64,000 bases of DNA from Endobugula sp047636495 (GTDB lineage: Bacteria; Pseudomonadota; Gammaproteobacteria; Pseudomonadales; Cellvibrionaceae), in NCBI GenBank assembly GCA_047636495.1, contig JBLILH010000002.1, forward strand, positions 1 through 64,000, read 5' to 3'. The notes under the pieces were generated by a model, which ran no database searches, had not been told where the DNA came from, and saw nothing but the letters and a program-made list of their open reading frames with translations. Shown one piece after another: positions 1 to 9,800 of this stretch; positions within the stretch are counted from its first letter, which is position 1, and each line of letters opens with the position of its first letter. A program made the position numbers and the translations under genes.

Positions 1-227
1 ATGGTTCTTGAGCCGGCTGAACCTCCACTGAGTACATACGCTGCTTTCACTTCACTATCAGTATATACGTCGCCGCTGCTGATTTTGTTAGCATTTACCT
101 TCCAGTAGCGATAACTACTTCGGTGGACTTCAAACACTTCGCATAACAATTTAATGGAATGGCTCTCTTTCACTTCTGCAATTAACGTAAACCGTTCATT
201 GAGTCCGACATCAAGAGAGCCGTAGCC
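1..227 (-). CDS. IS3-family transposase OrfB, N-terminal part, cut by window edge
   Basis: Translating the minus strand in the frame -1 to OrfA gives an open run beginning GYGSLDVGLNERFTLI, continuing through VHRSSYRYWK and ending at the edge with SGGSAGSRT. This is the helix-turn-helix lead-in of IS3-family OrfB; the DDE catalytic core lies beyond the window. No separate start codon is evident. An A-AAA-AAG slippery heptamer at 227-233, just before OrfA ends, suggests that OrfB is made as an OrfAB fusion by programmed -1 frameshifting, the rule for IS3 elements. Whether the element is complete cannot be seen. Confidence 0.75.
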
Positions 228-499
228 TTTTTTACCCCAAGGTCACGTAGTAGGATTTCTTTCTCCATCTTAAGCTGCTGGTTTTCACGTTCCAGCTCTC
301 GAATTCGGAGCCGCTCTTCTGATATGGGGGCACCTTGAGTTTCTTCTCCGTTACGCTCTTTACGAAGATCGCGTACCCACCTATCAGCAGTCGATTTACC
401 TACACTCATTGCGTCTGCTGCTTCTCTAACGGAATAACTTTTATCAACAACAAGCTCGGCGACTTCTTGTCTAAATTCTGGATTAAAATGCTTTGTCAT
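182..499 (-). CDS. IS3-family transposase OrfA (HTH)
   Basis: This 105-residue protein has the IS3/IS911 OrfA layout. An N-terminal helix-turn-helix (residues about 8-45, with FRQEVAELVVDKSYSVREAA and STADRWVRDL) binds the terminal repeats. A leucine-zipper-like coiled coil follows (about 60-88, RLRIRELERENQQLKMEKEI). The length is normal for OrfA. The reading frame overlaps the start of OrfB and carries the slippery A-AAA-AAG at 227-233, so the unshifted product is the regulatory OrfA and the -1 shifted product the OrfAB transposase. The element lies at the window edge with no gene upstream for 500 bases. Confidence 0.85.
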   Translation of the reverse strand: MTKHFNPEFRQEVAELVVDKSYSVREAADAMSVGKSTADRWVRDLRKERNGEETQGAPISEERLRIRELERENQQLKMEKEILLRDLGVKKATALLMSDSMNGLR

Positions 500-580
500 A
501 ATACTACCCTTCGTTAATGGTGACTATAATATCACCTCTAACTCGGTGGCCAAATTTAGTATGCCACTACATAGTGACCC
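500..580. mobile_element. End region of the IS3 element (imprecise boundary)
   Basis: Upstream of OrfA, the minus strand reads ACTAAATTTGGCCACCGAG and then GAGGTGATA. This type of leader is usual at the left end of IS3-family elements with this OrfA. The outer end probably lies between 545 and 580, but the other terminus is outside the window, so neither the inverted repeat nor the target duplication can be confirmed. Confidence 0.45.
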
Positions 581-692
581 ATTGTTCAGCTAGGGACAGC
601 GGATCAAAAAGATACTGTTGTTTACCCTTTGGCAAACCATGTTGATTAAGTGGCTTTATATAAGTAACCATAGTACCTGCGGTATAATCATC
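568..692 (-). pseudogene. Short coding remnant between IS3 element and MITE-like repeat
   Basis: The minus strand is open for about 40 codons, reading DYTAGTMVTYIKPLNQHGLP and continuing to a TAG near 569. It is cut at its 5' side by the inverted-repeat element at 695-878 and ends close to the IS3 boundary. It may be the tail of a gene split by two insertions. The family is not recognised, and a stretch of this length can be open by chance. Confidence 0.25.
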
Positions 693-694
693 TA

Positions 695-878
695 GGAGCC
701 TGTCGGACTTAGAGAGCCGAAGCGAGGTGGTCAGGAATTGAGGGCATCTTTTCGATCAATTGAGGCGAATAGTGGGCCTCCTCACCAAAAATAGGTGTTA
801 CTAAACAATGGGAATGATCGGGAAAATGCACAGATTCCTCGTTGCCGTGGTAGATTATTACTAAGCCCGACAGGCTTC
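695..878. mobile_element. MITE-like element with 17-bp terminal inverted repeats
   Basis: The left end GGAGCCTGTCGGACTTA (695-711) is matched inverted by TAAGCCCGACAGGCTTC (862-878), 15 of 17 positions. The dinucleotide TA flanks both sides (693-694 and 879-880), within the longer identical flank TCTA (691-694 and 877-880), as expected for a target-site duplication. The 184-bp interior has no convincing transposase; the two ORFs of 60-80 codons that cross it are unlike any family known to me. This fits a non-autonomous element or an internally deleted IS. Confidence 0.6.
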
Positions 879-1065
879 TATGGCAGCCGATATTTACTGG
901 ATAGCACTGCCATAGGATTAGACACAAAGAAACATAGAGCACTCTGCCATAAATTGCTTGTCTCAGTGGAGAACAAAAAATAGTCGAATTTACGGGCTAT
1001 AGCTATTAAATGATCCCTGTAATTTGTGCGTTACCAGCTTTCCTGCTTTATATCGCGCCTTGGAG

Positions 1066-1671
1066 TCAAATTAACTTGTTCAACACTTCAGTTAATTCCT
1101 CTAATGTATCTTCAGGAAATAAAAGTAGCAGGTCACAGTTAAAAGTATTATTTTCAATATGATAATTAATTTCAACGCTGACCAACTGATGTGAATTGGC
1201 AATCGATTCCATTTGAATAATATCTAATGGAACATGCATACTGTTAACGATAGGCGAGCCTCTCTCCACCGTGTTCTCTATCATTTCGCCTAAACGCTCA
1301 AAACATGTTTTATTAATGGTTTCGCAGAGGTCATATAACAGCGTTTTAATCTGTTCATCGTCGACTAGCGAGCGTCCCGTGAAACGCGCTAAATCGTCGA
1401 TACTTTCGTCATTGATCACAATCAGTGCGTAACAGTCTAGGCCGCTAAATTTAAATAATTGACTGATGGAAGACAGTCGGTCGTAGTCCTCTATCTGCCT
1501 TAAAGAATCTATAAGATGCTCTGAGTCAACACACCTAATAATTGGAATAGGCAAATTAACGAAGGTATCGGTGAAGTTGGCGAGCGACTCTGCTGCCGCA
1601 CCCATCGCTACGTTGGTGATTTCTTGCAGACAATCTCGCTGATCTTCATTTAGGGGGAGCGCTAAACTCAT
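1066..1671 (-). CDS. CheC-like CheY-P phosphatase
   Basis: This 201-residue protein belongs by motif to the CheC/CheX/FliY phosphatases that dephosphorylate CheY-P. The first helix carries the D-x3-E-x2-N signature (DCLQEITN, within the first 25 residues), followed by the small-residue run GAAAESLAN. A second, less perfect copy (DLCETIN) lies near residue 105. The ATG at 1671 is preferred over an upstream TTG at 1707 because a GCGAGA lies just before it and homology begins there. It sits 72 bp downstream of a single-domain response regulator on the same strand, so the two probably form a regulator-phosphatase pair. No other che genes adjoin it. Confidence 0.8.
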   Translation of the reverse strand: MSLALPLNEDQRDCLQEITNVAMGAAAESLANFTDTFVNLPIPIIRCVDSEHLIDSLRQIEDYDRLSSISQLFKFSGLDCYALIVINDESIDDLARFTGRSLVDDEQIKTLLYDLCETINKTCFERLGEMIENTVERGSPIVNSMHVPLDIIQMESIANSHQLVSVEINYHIENNTFNCDLLLLFPEDTLEELTEVLNKLI

Positions 1672-1743
1672 AATATGTCTCGCTGTGCGGTAAGGTACCG
1701 TAGGCAACTAGAAACTAACAGAATAAAAAGATGAAACAGAAAA

Positions 1744-2115
1744 TCAAGTTTCTAATAAGCCATATTGAGCCAACACCTCCTCCAACTTCTCTTTGCTAAC
1801 AGGTTTTTTAATAAAATCAATCGCTCCAAATTTCATCACGCGATCCCTGGCTTCTGGTTGAATATCACCAGAGATCACGATAATCATGGCATTAAGCCCT
1901 TCGTTAAACACATTTTCCAGTACGCCATAACCGTCCATCTCGGGCATAGTAAGATCTAGAAAAACCATCTCTCCTTTACCTTCTCGAATAGCCGCCAAAC
2001 CTTCCACACCATTAGCGGCAAAGGTAATCTCGACATCCCAGTTGTCAGGAAGGGAACGTGCCACCTGCTTTCGAGCCATATTAGAGTCATCACAGATTAG
2101 TAGAGGTATCGCCAT
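1744..2115 (-). CDS. CheY-like single-domain response regulator
   Basis: This is a stand-alone receiver domain of 123 residues. The acidic pocket is LLICDDSNMAR near the N-terminus, the phosphoacceptor Asp is in VFLDLTMPEMDG, the switch Ser is in VISGD and the conserved Lys is in IKKPVSKEKL. No output domain follows. The ATG at 2115 puts the start directly before beta strand 1 (MAIPLLIC); a GTG at 2160 would add 15 unrelated residues. It lies just upstream of the CheC-like gene, which could supply its dephosphorylation. The partner kinase is not in sight. Confidence 0.85.
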   Translation of the reverse strand: MAIPLLICDDSNMARKQVARSLPDNWDVEITFAANGVEGLAAIREGKGEMVFLDLTMPEMDGYGVLENVFNEGLNAMIIVISGDIQPEARDRVMKFGAIDFIKKPVSKEKLEEVLAQYGLLET

Positions 2116-2423
2116 AAGTCTCACACAATTGGTCAAGTTGAATATTTGATTAGTGCGCACACAGCTTCTTTAAAAACTGTGCGTCTTCTGTAAGTATAGA
2201 CAGGATTTCACATTCGCTAGCTTTTTTTGTAATGATTTTCTTATTCATAAGGAATACCCGTTAGATAGCGATACTTCTAGGTGATAGAGTAGGTAATAGA
2301 GTCCGCCCCTATAAATACGTTATACCTTATAAACATTTAACAAAAAGAACATAAAATCTAGTCGGCAACGGGCAATAAAGCCGTTAAAATAGCGCGACCT
2401 TACTGAACAAGGCTTCATTCGAT

Positions 2424-2768
2424 ATGATCACTATTTATCACAACCCTCGTTGCTCTAAATCCCGCCAAACTTTAGCATTAATAGAAGAGAAAGGCCTCCA
2501 GCCTCACATTGTATTATATCTAAACACCCCTTTGGTTAAAGCAAATATTAGGTCATTGCTGGTAAAGCTAGACATGACAGCACGAGATATCATCCGTAAA
2601 GGAGAGGATGCGTACAAAGAGAACAACTTAAGGGATGCGCGGCTATCCGACGACGAGCTTATTCAGGCTATTATTGATCACCCCAAATTATTAGAGCGTC
2701 CAATTGCGGTCAAAGGGGGTAAGGCCGTAATAGGACGCCCACCAGAAAATGTATTAGCACTTCTGTAA
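2424..2768 (+). CDS. arsC: ArsC-family arsenate reductase (glutaredoxin type)
   Basis: This 114-residue thioredoxin-fold protein carries the catalytic Cys in NPRCSKSRQ (residues 8-16), the family Arg in LLERPIAV (about 92) and the IGRPPE tail. These fit the glutaredoxin-coupled arsenate reductases that reduce arsenate to arsenite. No arsR, arsB or acr3 gene is adjacent; instead wrbA and a DUF2069 gene follow. That arrangement (arsC-wrbA-DUF2069) recurs as a housekeeping cluster in related bacteria, so a general thiol-redox role is possible. Confidence 0.88.
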   Translation: MITIYHNPRCSKSRQTLALIEEKGLQPHIVLYLNTPLVKANIRSLLVKLDMTARDIIRKGEDAYKENNLRDARLSDDELIQAIIDHPKLLERPIAVKGGKAVIGRPPENVLALL

Positions 2769-2823
2769 ATCGCTAGCATGCCATATATTTTCATTTTAAC
2801 TCACCCCCACATGAGCGAATACA

Positions 2824-3426
2824 ATGAGCCAAGCATATATTCTTATTTTGTATTACAGCACCCACGGCGCAACAGAAAAAATGGCACAACAGCTAGCACG
2901 TGGCGTTGAACAAGCCGGTTTAGAGGCTCGTCTGCGTACGGTGCCCAAAATATCAGCTGACTGCGAAGCGGTAGCAGCGGACATTCCTGAAAGGGGTGCG
3001 ATATACTGTTCAAATGAAGACCTACGACATTGTAGCGGATTACTTATGGGTAGCCCCACTCGCTTCGGCAATATGGCTGCACCATTAAAATATTTTTTAG
3101 ACGGTACCAGTAGCCAATGGATGAATGGCGACTTAATTGATAAGCCAGCGGCTGTTTTCACCTCAACTGGGAGCTTGCATGGCGGGCAGGAAAGTACGTT
3201 ACTGAGCATGATGTTGCCATTACTCCATCACGGAATGGTCATCACCGGCTTGCCTTATAGCGAACCTTCCTTAATGACGACCCAAACAGGCGGCACGCCT
3301 TATGGCGCATCGCACCTAGCGGGAACAAAAAGTAACAACCCACTGAGTGATGACGAAATTCAACACTGCCATATACTCGGCAAACGTGTTGCTTCCATCG
3401 CTAAACAACTATTACTCAAGAGCTAA
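2824..3426 (+). CDS. wrbA: WrbA-type NAD(P)H:quinone oxidoreductase
   Basis: This is a 200-residue flavodoxin-fold protein. The FMN phosphate loop is YYSTHGATEKMA (residues 10-21), and the later FMN contacts are SPTRFGNMAAPLKYFLD and TSTGSLHGGQE. The order and length match WrbA, a tetrameric two-electron quinone reductase that limits redox cycling. It starts 55 bp after arsC on the same strand, and the DUF2069 gene follows within 11 bp, so the three are probably co-transcribed. Confidence 0.9.
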   Translation: MSQAYILILYYSTHGATEKMAQQLARGVEQAGLEARLRTVPKISADCEAVAADIPERGAIYCSNEDLRHCSGLLMGSPTRFGNMAAPLKYFLDGTSSQWMNGDLIDKPAAVFTSTGSLHGGQESTLLSMMLPLLHHGMVITGLPYSEPSLMTTQTGGTPYGASHLAGTKSNNPLSDDEIQHCHILGKRVASIAKQLLLKS

Positions 3427-3436
3427 TATTGTCACT

Positions 3437-3781
3437 ATGCTAACCACTGATAACAAACTCAATGCCATTCTGCTCGCCACTTATGCTGCCTACATCGCTT
3501 TAGTCGCCTTGATGGCCTACACCTTCGCCATTAACGAAGCGCATTCATGGAAGCTGCTAGTCTTTCAATGCCTGCCTTTGGCTCTGGTGTTGCCGGGATT
3601 AATTAAAATGCATTTTCGCGCACACAGCTGGTTATGTTTCGTTATTTTGGTTTATTTTATGGCTTATGTGGTCGAAGTAGGGTCACCAATCGGTGAAATA
3701 ACGGATTGGATCGGGCTCGCGTTGTCAGTCGTGATTTTCAGTGGTGCGATGATGTCTAGCCGCTATTTACAGCGGCTTTGA
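3437..3781 (+). CDS. DUF2069 inner-membrane protein
   Basis: This 114-residue protein has four hydrophobic segments (about residues 10-30, 40-58, 65-82 and 90-108) and the length and character of the DUF2069 family. Function is unknown. The start is placed at ATG 3437, just after wrbA; an in-frame start at 3347 would overlap wrbA by 80 bases and add a non-family leader. It is the last gene of the rightward group and converges on the giant leftward gene, ending 20 bp from its stop. Confidence 0.8.
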   Translation: MLTTDNKLNAILLATYAAYIALVALMAYTFAINEAHSWKLLVFQCLPLALVLPGLIKMHFRAHSWLCFVILVYFMAYVVEVGSPIGEITDWIGLALSVVIFSGAMMSSRYLQRL

Positions 3782-3803
3782 CATCATACGGGTCTTCCTC
3801 TTT

Positions 3804-6800
3804 CTAAGGATTAAAGAGTTCGTCATCCCCTATATATTGACTACGATCGATGTTATTCAAGAACTGTATTAAGTTCCTCATCTCGCGTTCATCTAGGCCA
3901 TAGGTTGCGTGAACGCCTGTACCCATGACTTCTTCTAAGGTCTCAGCACTGCCATCATGTAGGTAAGGCGCTGTGTCCCATAGCTCAATCAATGTGGGGG
4001 TACGAATAGCGGTTAATATAGCGTTCGAACCTAAACCAGAAACCTCAGTAATAGTACCCATGTCGTGGGTTAACCCATCACGAAATGCGCCAGAGTAACG
4101 ATTCTTCTTTGCGTGACAATCTTTACAGCCATAGGCGTGATATTGCCAGCCACCATTATGGTAAGTACTCCAGCATTCGCTATCGTCCCAAGCACAATAG
4201 TTGGGTGATTTCAGTACGCTATTTTTACCAAGGCTACTCACATAAGCCGATAAGCCGTCAAGCTCAGCTGAGCTGCCTGCACTCATATGGTTTAACGGTG
4301 ATTGCCCCGTAAAAGTGACGCCATCTATAAAGCCATTGCTCCCATGCAACTGCTCTAGCTGCTTTTCGATATCTTGTACTTCGTCGCTATTCGCTGACCA
4401 ATTTAATGGGCCAAATCGAGCGCCGCTGGTGCCGCGCAATGACAAGGTATTACGTAAGCCTTCACCCATATGAGTAAAGTCCCATGTCATGCCATCATGC
4501 CCGCCACCGTCGTGGCAAGATGCGCAGCTCATATAGCCTTCGGGGCTTAATTCCGCTTGATTCGCACTATAGAATAACTGCAAACCTTGAAGCTCAGTTG
4601 CTGACAAGACATCATCTTCAGGTGCCACCATAACCACCGACTCGGATGTGAGTGCGGTAGTGCCGGTATTAATATAATCTTCAATATTAATAACACTCAC
4701 TGTTCTATCGGTATAGTTGTTAACGTATAAGCTCTTTTGTGTGACACACAAACCTTGTGGTGCCTCACCGACATTCACTGGCAGAATAGATTTTGTATCA
4801 AAGTCATACAGGGCGATACGGTTACTGCCTTGTAATGCGTAAACGCCGGTCGTGCCATCGGGTAAAAAGGTTAAGCCCGACGGGTCTGCGGCGTTTTGTA
4901 GATCAATGGTGTCATCTCTGGTCAAGCTATCTACGTTGGTATCACTATGTGTCGTTAAATCCAGTACCGCCATCATCGAACGTATGGTGTTATCGGCAGA
5001 CAATGCTGAACCACTTAAATATTCACCGCGTTCAATGTTGGCTTTATTCGCTGTGATGTAAGCAAATTCATCTTTCGGGTCGATGACAATACCACGTAGA
5101 TAATTCGCCACGCCGGAGCCATGATCAATATCATCTGGCACCCAGATTTTATTAATACGGATAGTCGGCTGCTCTTCATCTCTGAAGGACATATTGCCTG
5201 CGGTAAGAATATCGTAAACCTCACCGTAATCTGCGTTAGAGATAAACCGTGTGACTAACAAACGAGAACCATCACTGGTTAACGCCATTGCCTTAGGTTT
5301 TGGCCCCACCGCTAATCTTGATACGATTTTTCGGCTGACAGTATCAATTTTGACGATCTCGCCACTGGTGTAAAGCGCGACATAAAGCATATTGTTATGG
5401 GCAACTGACGCGATAGGCATTTCATTGCCTAATGATATTTTCCATGTTGTCCAAGGCACAGTACCGCCTTCAATCCACGGATAGTCCATTTGATTAAAAC
5501 GAATGCTGCCGGTATCGGCATACGTGGTCGCAACATAATTATTGACGCGTGTAATAGAGCTAGGTTTACTATCGGTAAAGATGAAGTAATCATTTTTCGT
5601 TTCAACAATTTGCTCAGAAGTCAGCAGGTTTTTTGATACACTGATCATGCTAACGGAATCATTATCTGAGTTAATTACCCACGCAGTATCACCGTCATCA
5701 CCTTTTTCACAGGCAATTTGGCTTGAGCGATTGGCATAATATGGATTTAACGTTACGGCTTGCTCAGCGGTTGATTCATTACCGTTGGCATCAATCGCTG
5801 TCCATGTAATCGTCGTCAATCCGAATGGAAGTACGGTGGGAGCATTACTACTTAAGGTGACTGGGAAAATATCTGTTGCTGTAGCAGTACCTACGTCGAA
5901 CTCGATCCCTGCGGTCTCAACCAGATTGGGGGGAGTACTAAGAACTGGCGGTGTAGTATCTTGCACCACAACCATTTGGGTCGCAATACTTTCTAGCCCT
6001 GCGTTATCAGTCACTCTCCAAGTAACAACATGACTACCGACAGGATAAGCACTTAGCTGATCAGATACAGGAACAAGATTACCATCGACAATATCTATAG
6101 ATGCTGCTTCTCCAACATCTACAAATGTGAGTACTGCATTCGCCTCCACAACAATATTTGCTGGCACACTAATCGCAGGGGGAGTGGTATCTTGCACGGA
6201 AATCACTTGTGCTGCCGAACCAATATTTCCTGCACTATCAACTGCCATCCATGTTATTGAATGCTCGCCTACTGAATACAAAGAAATTGGGTTAACTATT
6301 GCCTTAACATCACCATCAACAAGATCCACTGCCGTTGTACTACCAAAATCAATACCAGTGAATTGCCCTGTCGCTTCGTATGTAACATATGGAGCGACAG
6401 TAATTAATGGAGCTGTTGTATCTTCAACAGTAACCGTTTGCAAAGCCTCTACACAATCCGCGTTTACATTACAGACGCTAAACACAACCGTAGTAACACC
6501 AAGAGGAAAAACACTTGGGGCATTAGTTACTACTGGCTGGGCAGTATTGGTTACTTGTGCACTGGATAAAAACTGGCTAATCGCTGGATTGGAGGCTTCT
6601 GCACCTCCAGCAAACGTTGCTTCTACAATAATAGCGCTTGGAGGAACGATAACGGGCAACAAGACCTCAGGCTCGCCGCTATAAAACACTGCCTCGCTGG
6701 CGCGACTAATAATATCGTTACGGGGATTGCTAGAGTGCTGAGGAGTATGCGACTGAATAGTGAAATAACGATTGATATAACCCGACTCGCTACCTATAAC

Positions 6801-9800
6801 ATAACTACTATCAAATTTACTCGCTGTGCGACCGTGTTCAACATAAACACCGTCGACAGCGTCTGATGTACTAATAATATATTCACCACCACCGCCAGCG
6901 TAGAGAATAGGTTCCCAACTTATGACCACATCACCATTTAATACGGTTAGGGTGACATCTTTTGGGGGAACGGTTTGCGTATTGACTGAATTCGAGTCTA
7001 ACTGAAAAACAATATCATCACCGCTCAACTCTAAGGCATTGTAAGACGCAGTAACACTCGATAAAGAGGTTGAATTGAGTAAACTATCAGGTATTTCACC
7101 ATCAAATTTATTACGGTAAAGCCATAAAGTACGCAAATTAGTCAAACTACCTATGACATCGGGAATACTTCCCGATAACAAATTATTCTCTGTGTACAAT
7201 ACTTCTAACTGAGTTAAAAAACCTAATTCAAAAGGTAATGAACCACTAAAGCTATTAGCCGCTAAATCTACATAACGTAAGTTAACTAGATCCCCCAACT
7301 CAGGAAGGATATTGCCTGACAACTGATTAACATATAAGTCCAGAGTTTGTAATTCAGAAAGATTACTGATGGCTAACGGCAGCTCACCCACTAAATTATT
7401 AGAATAAAAGTTAAGTGATGTCACACGTGACGACTGACAAGTAATACCATACCAACTACAAGGTGTTGTGGTAGATAACCAGCCTGAACTATTAGCCCAA
7501 TTAGCGCCATCCGTGCTTTGATAGAAACTAATTAACGCGTCACATTCACTCACTGGAATCTCAGAAACAATATCACAAAAATTCTCTGGGATTTCTTTAT
7601 TATCCTGCTCTTGAATAATAATGGATTGGGGAATTGAATCTATACTAGTTAACTGAAAAACAGCACTATCGTCAGATATACCCGTATCTTCGGTAGCGAA
7701 AAAAGTCATTGCTTGCCAAGTACTCCAATTTAATTCATCAAAAGTCAGTATTGATGCCGAAGTGAGATTGATATCGTCATCACCTGATTGCTTCACTACC
7801 GTTAAAACAACTTTCTCGCTTGTTTCCGGCGCATTTTTTAATCGCACATTAACTGTAACTGAACTATTTTCTGGCACAGAGACAATACCACCAACAATAT
7901 CTACGTCAAAAAGTGCCGCTGGCGCTGTAATAAAATTATAGGCATTCAATCGAGTAGAGCTAGTCGTTTTACCGACCAAAGAGGGCAAGGTATCTCCACT
8001 CCCTATAAGACGAGTTTTAATGTCAGCAATACCTACATCTGGCTCTGCTGCAAAAAGCAAACCTATAGCGCCACTGACATGAGGTGCGGCCATTGAAGTA
8101 CCACTAATTGCATTGTAGGAATTATTGGGATACGTACTTAAAATATTTGAGCCCGGGGCAGCAATATCGACACTGCTACCGTAATTAGAGAAGCTAGCAA
8201 GCTCATCGTTAATATCCGTAGCCGCTACTGAAATAATATTCGCCACATCGTAACTAGATGGATAATGAGGAAAGCTGTCTACGTCTTGTCCACTATTACC
8301 TGCAGCGGCAACAAAAAGAATACCGTAATCATTAGAAGATGCAATCGCATCACGCAAACTTTGCGTGTAACCACCACCGCCCCAACTATTATTGGTTAAT
8401 TTTATATCTACGCCCTTTTCTTGCTTCATCAAATGAATGTAGTTTAATAATTCAATCGCAGCAGATGAAGACCCACTACCATTTACATCGAGAAATTTCA
8501 GCGCCATTACACGTACATAAGGCGTGACACCAACGATACCTTCACTATTATTTCTTACTGCACCAATAGTGCCTGCCACATGGGTTCCATGATAGTGATC
8601 ATCCATAGGGTCGCCATCATCATTGGCCGCATCCCAGCCATAAATATCATCTACATAACCATTATCATCATCATCGAGTCCGTTGTCAGCAATCTCTCCT
8701 GTATTAACCCACATATTTGCAGCAAGGTCTGGATGATTGTAATCAACACCTGTATCAATCACGCCAATGATCATTTCTGCTGGGCTAGGATTATTTAGCT
8801 CGATATAGTCCCATGTTTGTTCTGCTTGGATTTTTTTCAAACCCCACAGTTCGTCGTAGCGTGTATCATTAGGAACCGCGCTAGCTTGGAAGATTACGTC
8901 TGATTCTGCATACGTAACCAATCCAGATTCTTGCAACTGCGTGATGACATTATTCACCTGTTGGTATACCGACCCCTTAGTCTCGCCTACAGGTAATTTG
9001 CCCAAAGCAGCACTAGGTGCATCATTAATTTCAAGTAGTACACTGCCACCAGCATAAGGGAAATCTTTAATTATCTTTACGCCAAAAGGCGCTAGCAATT
9101 GTGTCTTCTCTACCAATGAGCGCTCTTTATATTCATCGGCAAAACTCATCATGATTTGGTTAGGAACTATATCTAACTCTAAAACATTAGCTGTTTTTGA
9201 GCGATTAAATTCAGATATATCAGGTCGCTCTCCAAAACGGTCACGCGCTGCGTTGCGGATACGCTGCTCTCTATCGACAAAGCTGATCTGATCTGCTGGC
9301 AATTGATTGGCTACATACAAATCAAAAATGTTATGGGCATTTAATCGGCCTCTAGCAACCACTTTATTAGAAAATTGGTTTCGCTTATCGACACTCGTCA
9401 TTATTCGAGACTTTATATTGATCGCCGACAAACTGGGGAAAGCAATCTGCGCCATAGCTGCAGCACCACTAATATAAGCGGTCGATAATGATGTACCACT
9501 AGATTTACCATAGACACCATTTAACTGAGCAGTATAAATATCCACGCCTGGTGCAGCCAAATCAACCGTACTGATACCGTAGTTGGTCGCACTAGCCAGC
9601 TGATCACTGTGATCACTTGCTGCCACTACAATCATTTGTGAAATAGGATAGTTGGATGGGTAGTGAGGAGTCTCATCATTATTTTGACTGTCGTTACCTG
9701 CAGAAGCGACGATGACGACATTCTGCTTAGCTAGCCGCTGCAACGCAGACAGCAACGACACACCATTATCACTGCCACCAAAACTTAAATTAGCAACGGA

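Noticed and set aside
709..983. Two ORFs of 60-80 residues across the MITE-like element
   Set aside because: They cross the element ends, lack recognisable domains and are on opposite strands.
6127..6684. 185-residue plus-strand ORF inside the giant gene
   Set aside because: It is antisense to the HYR repeats; its Thr/Ser/Val-rich composition mirrors the coding strand and it has no family character.
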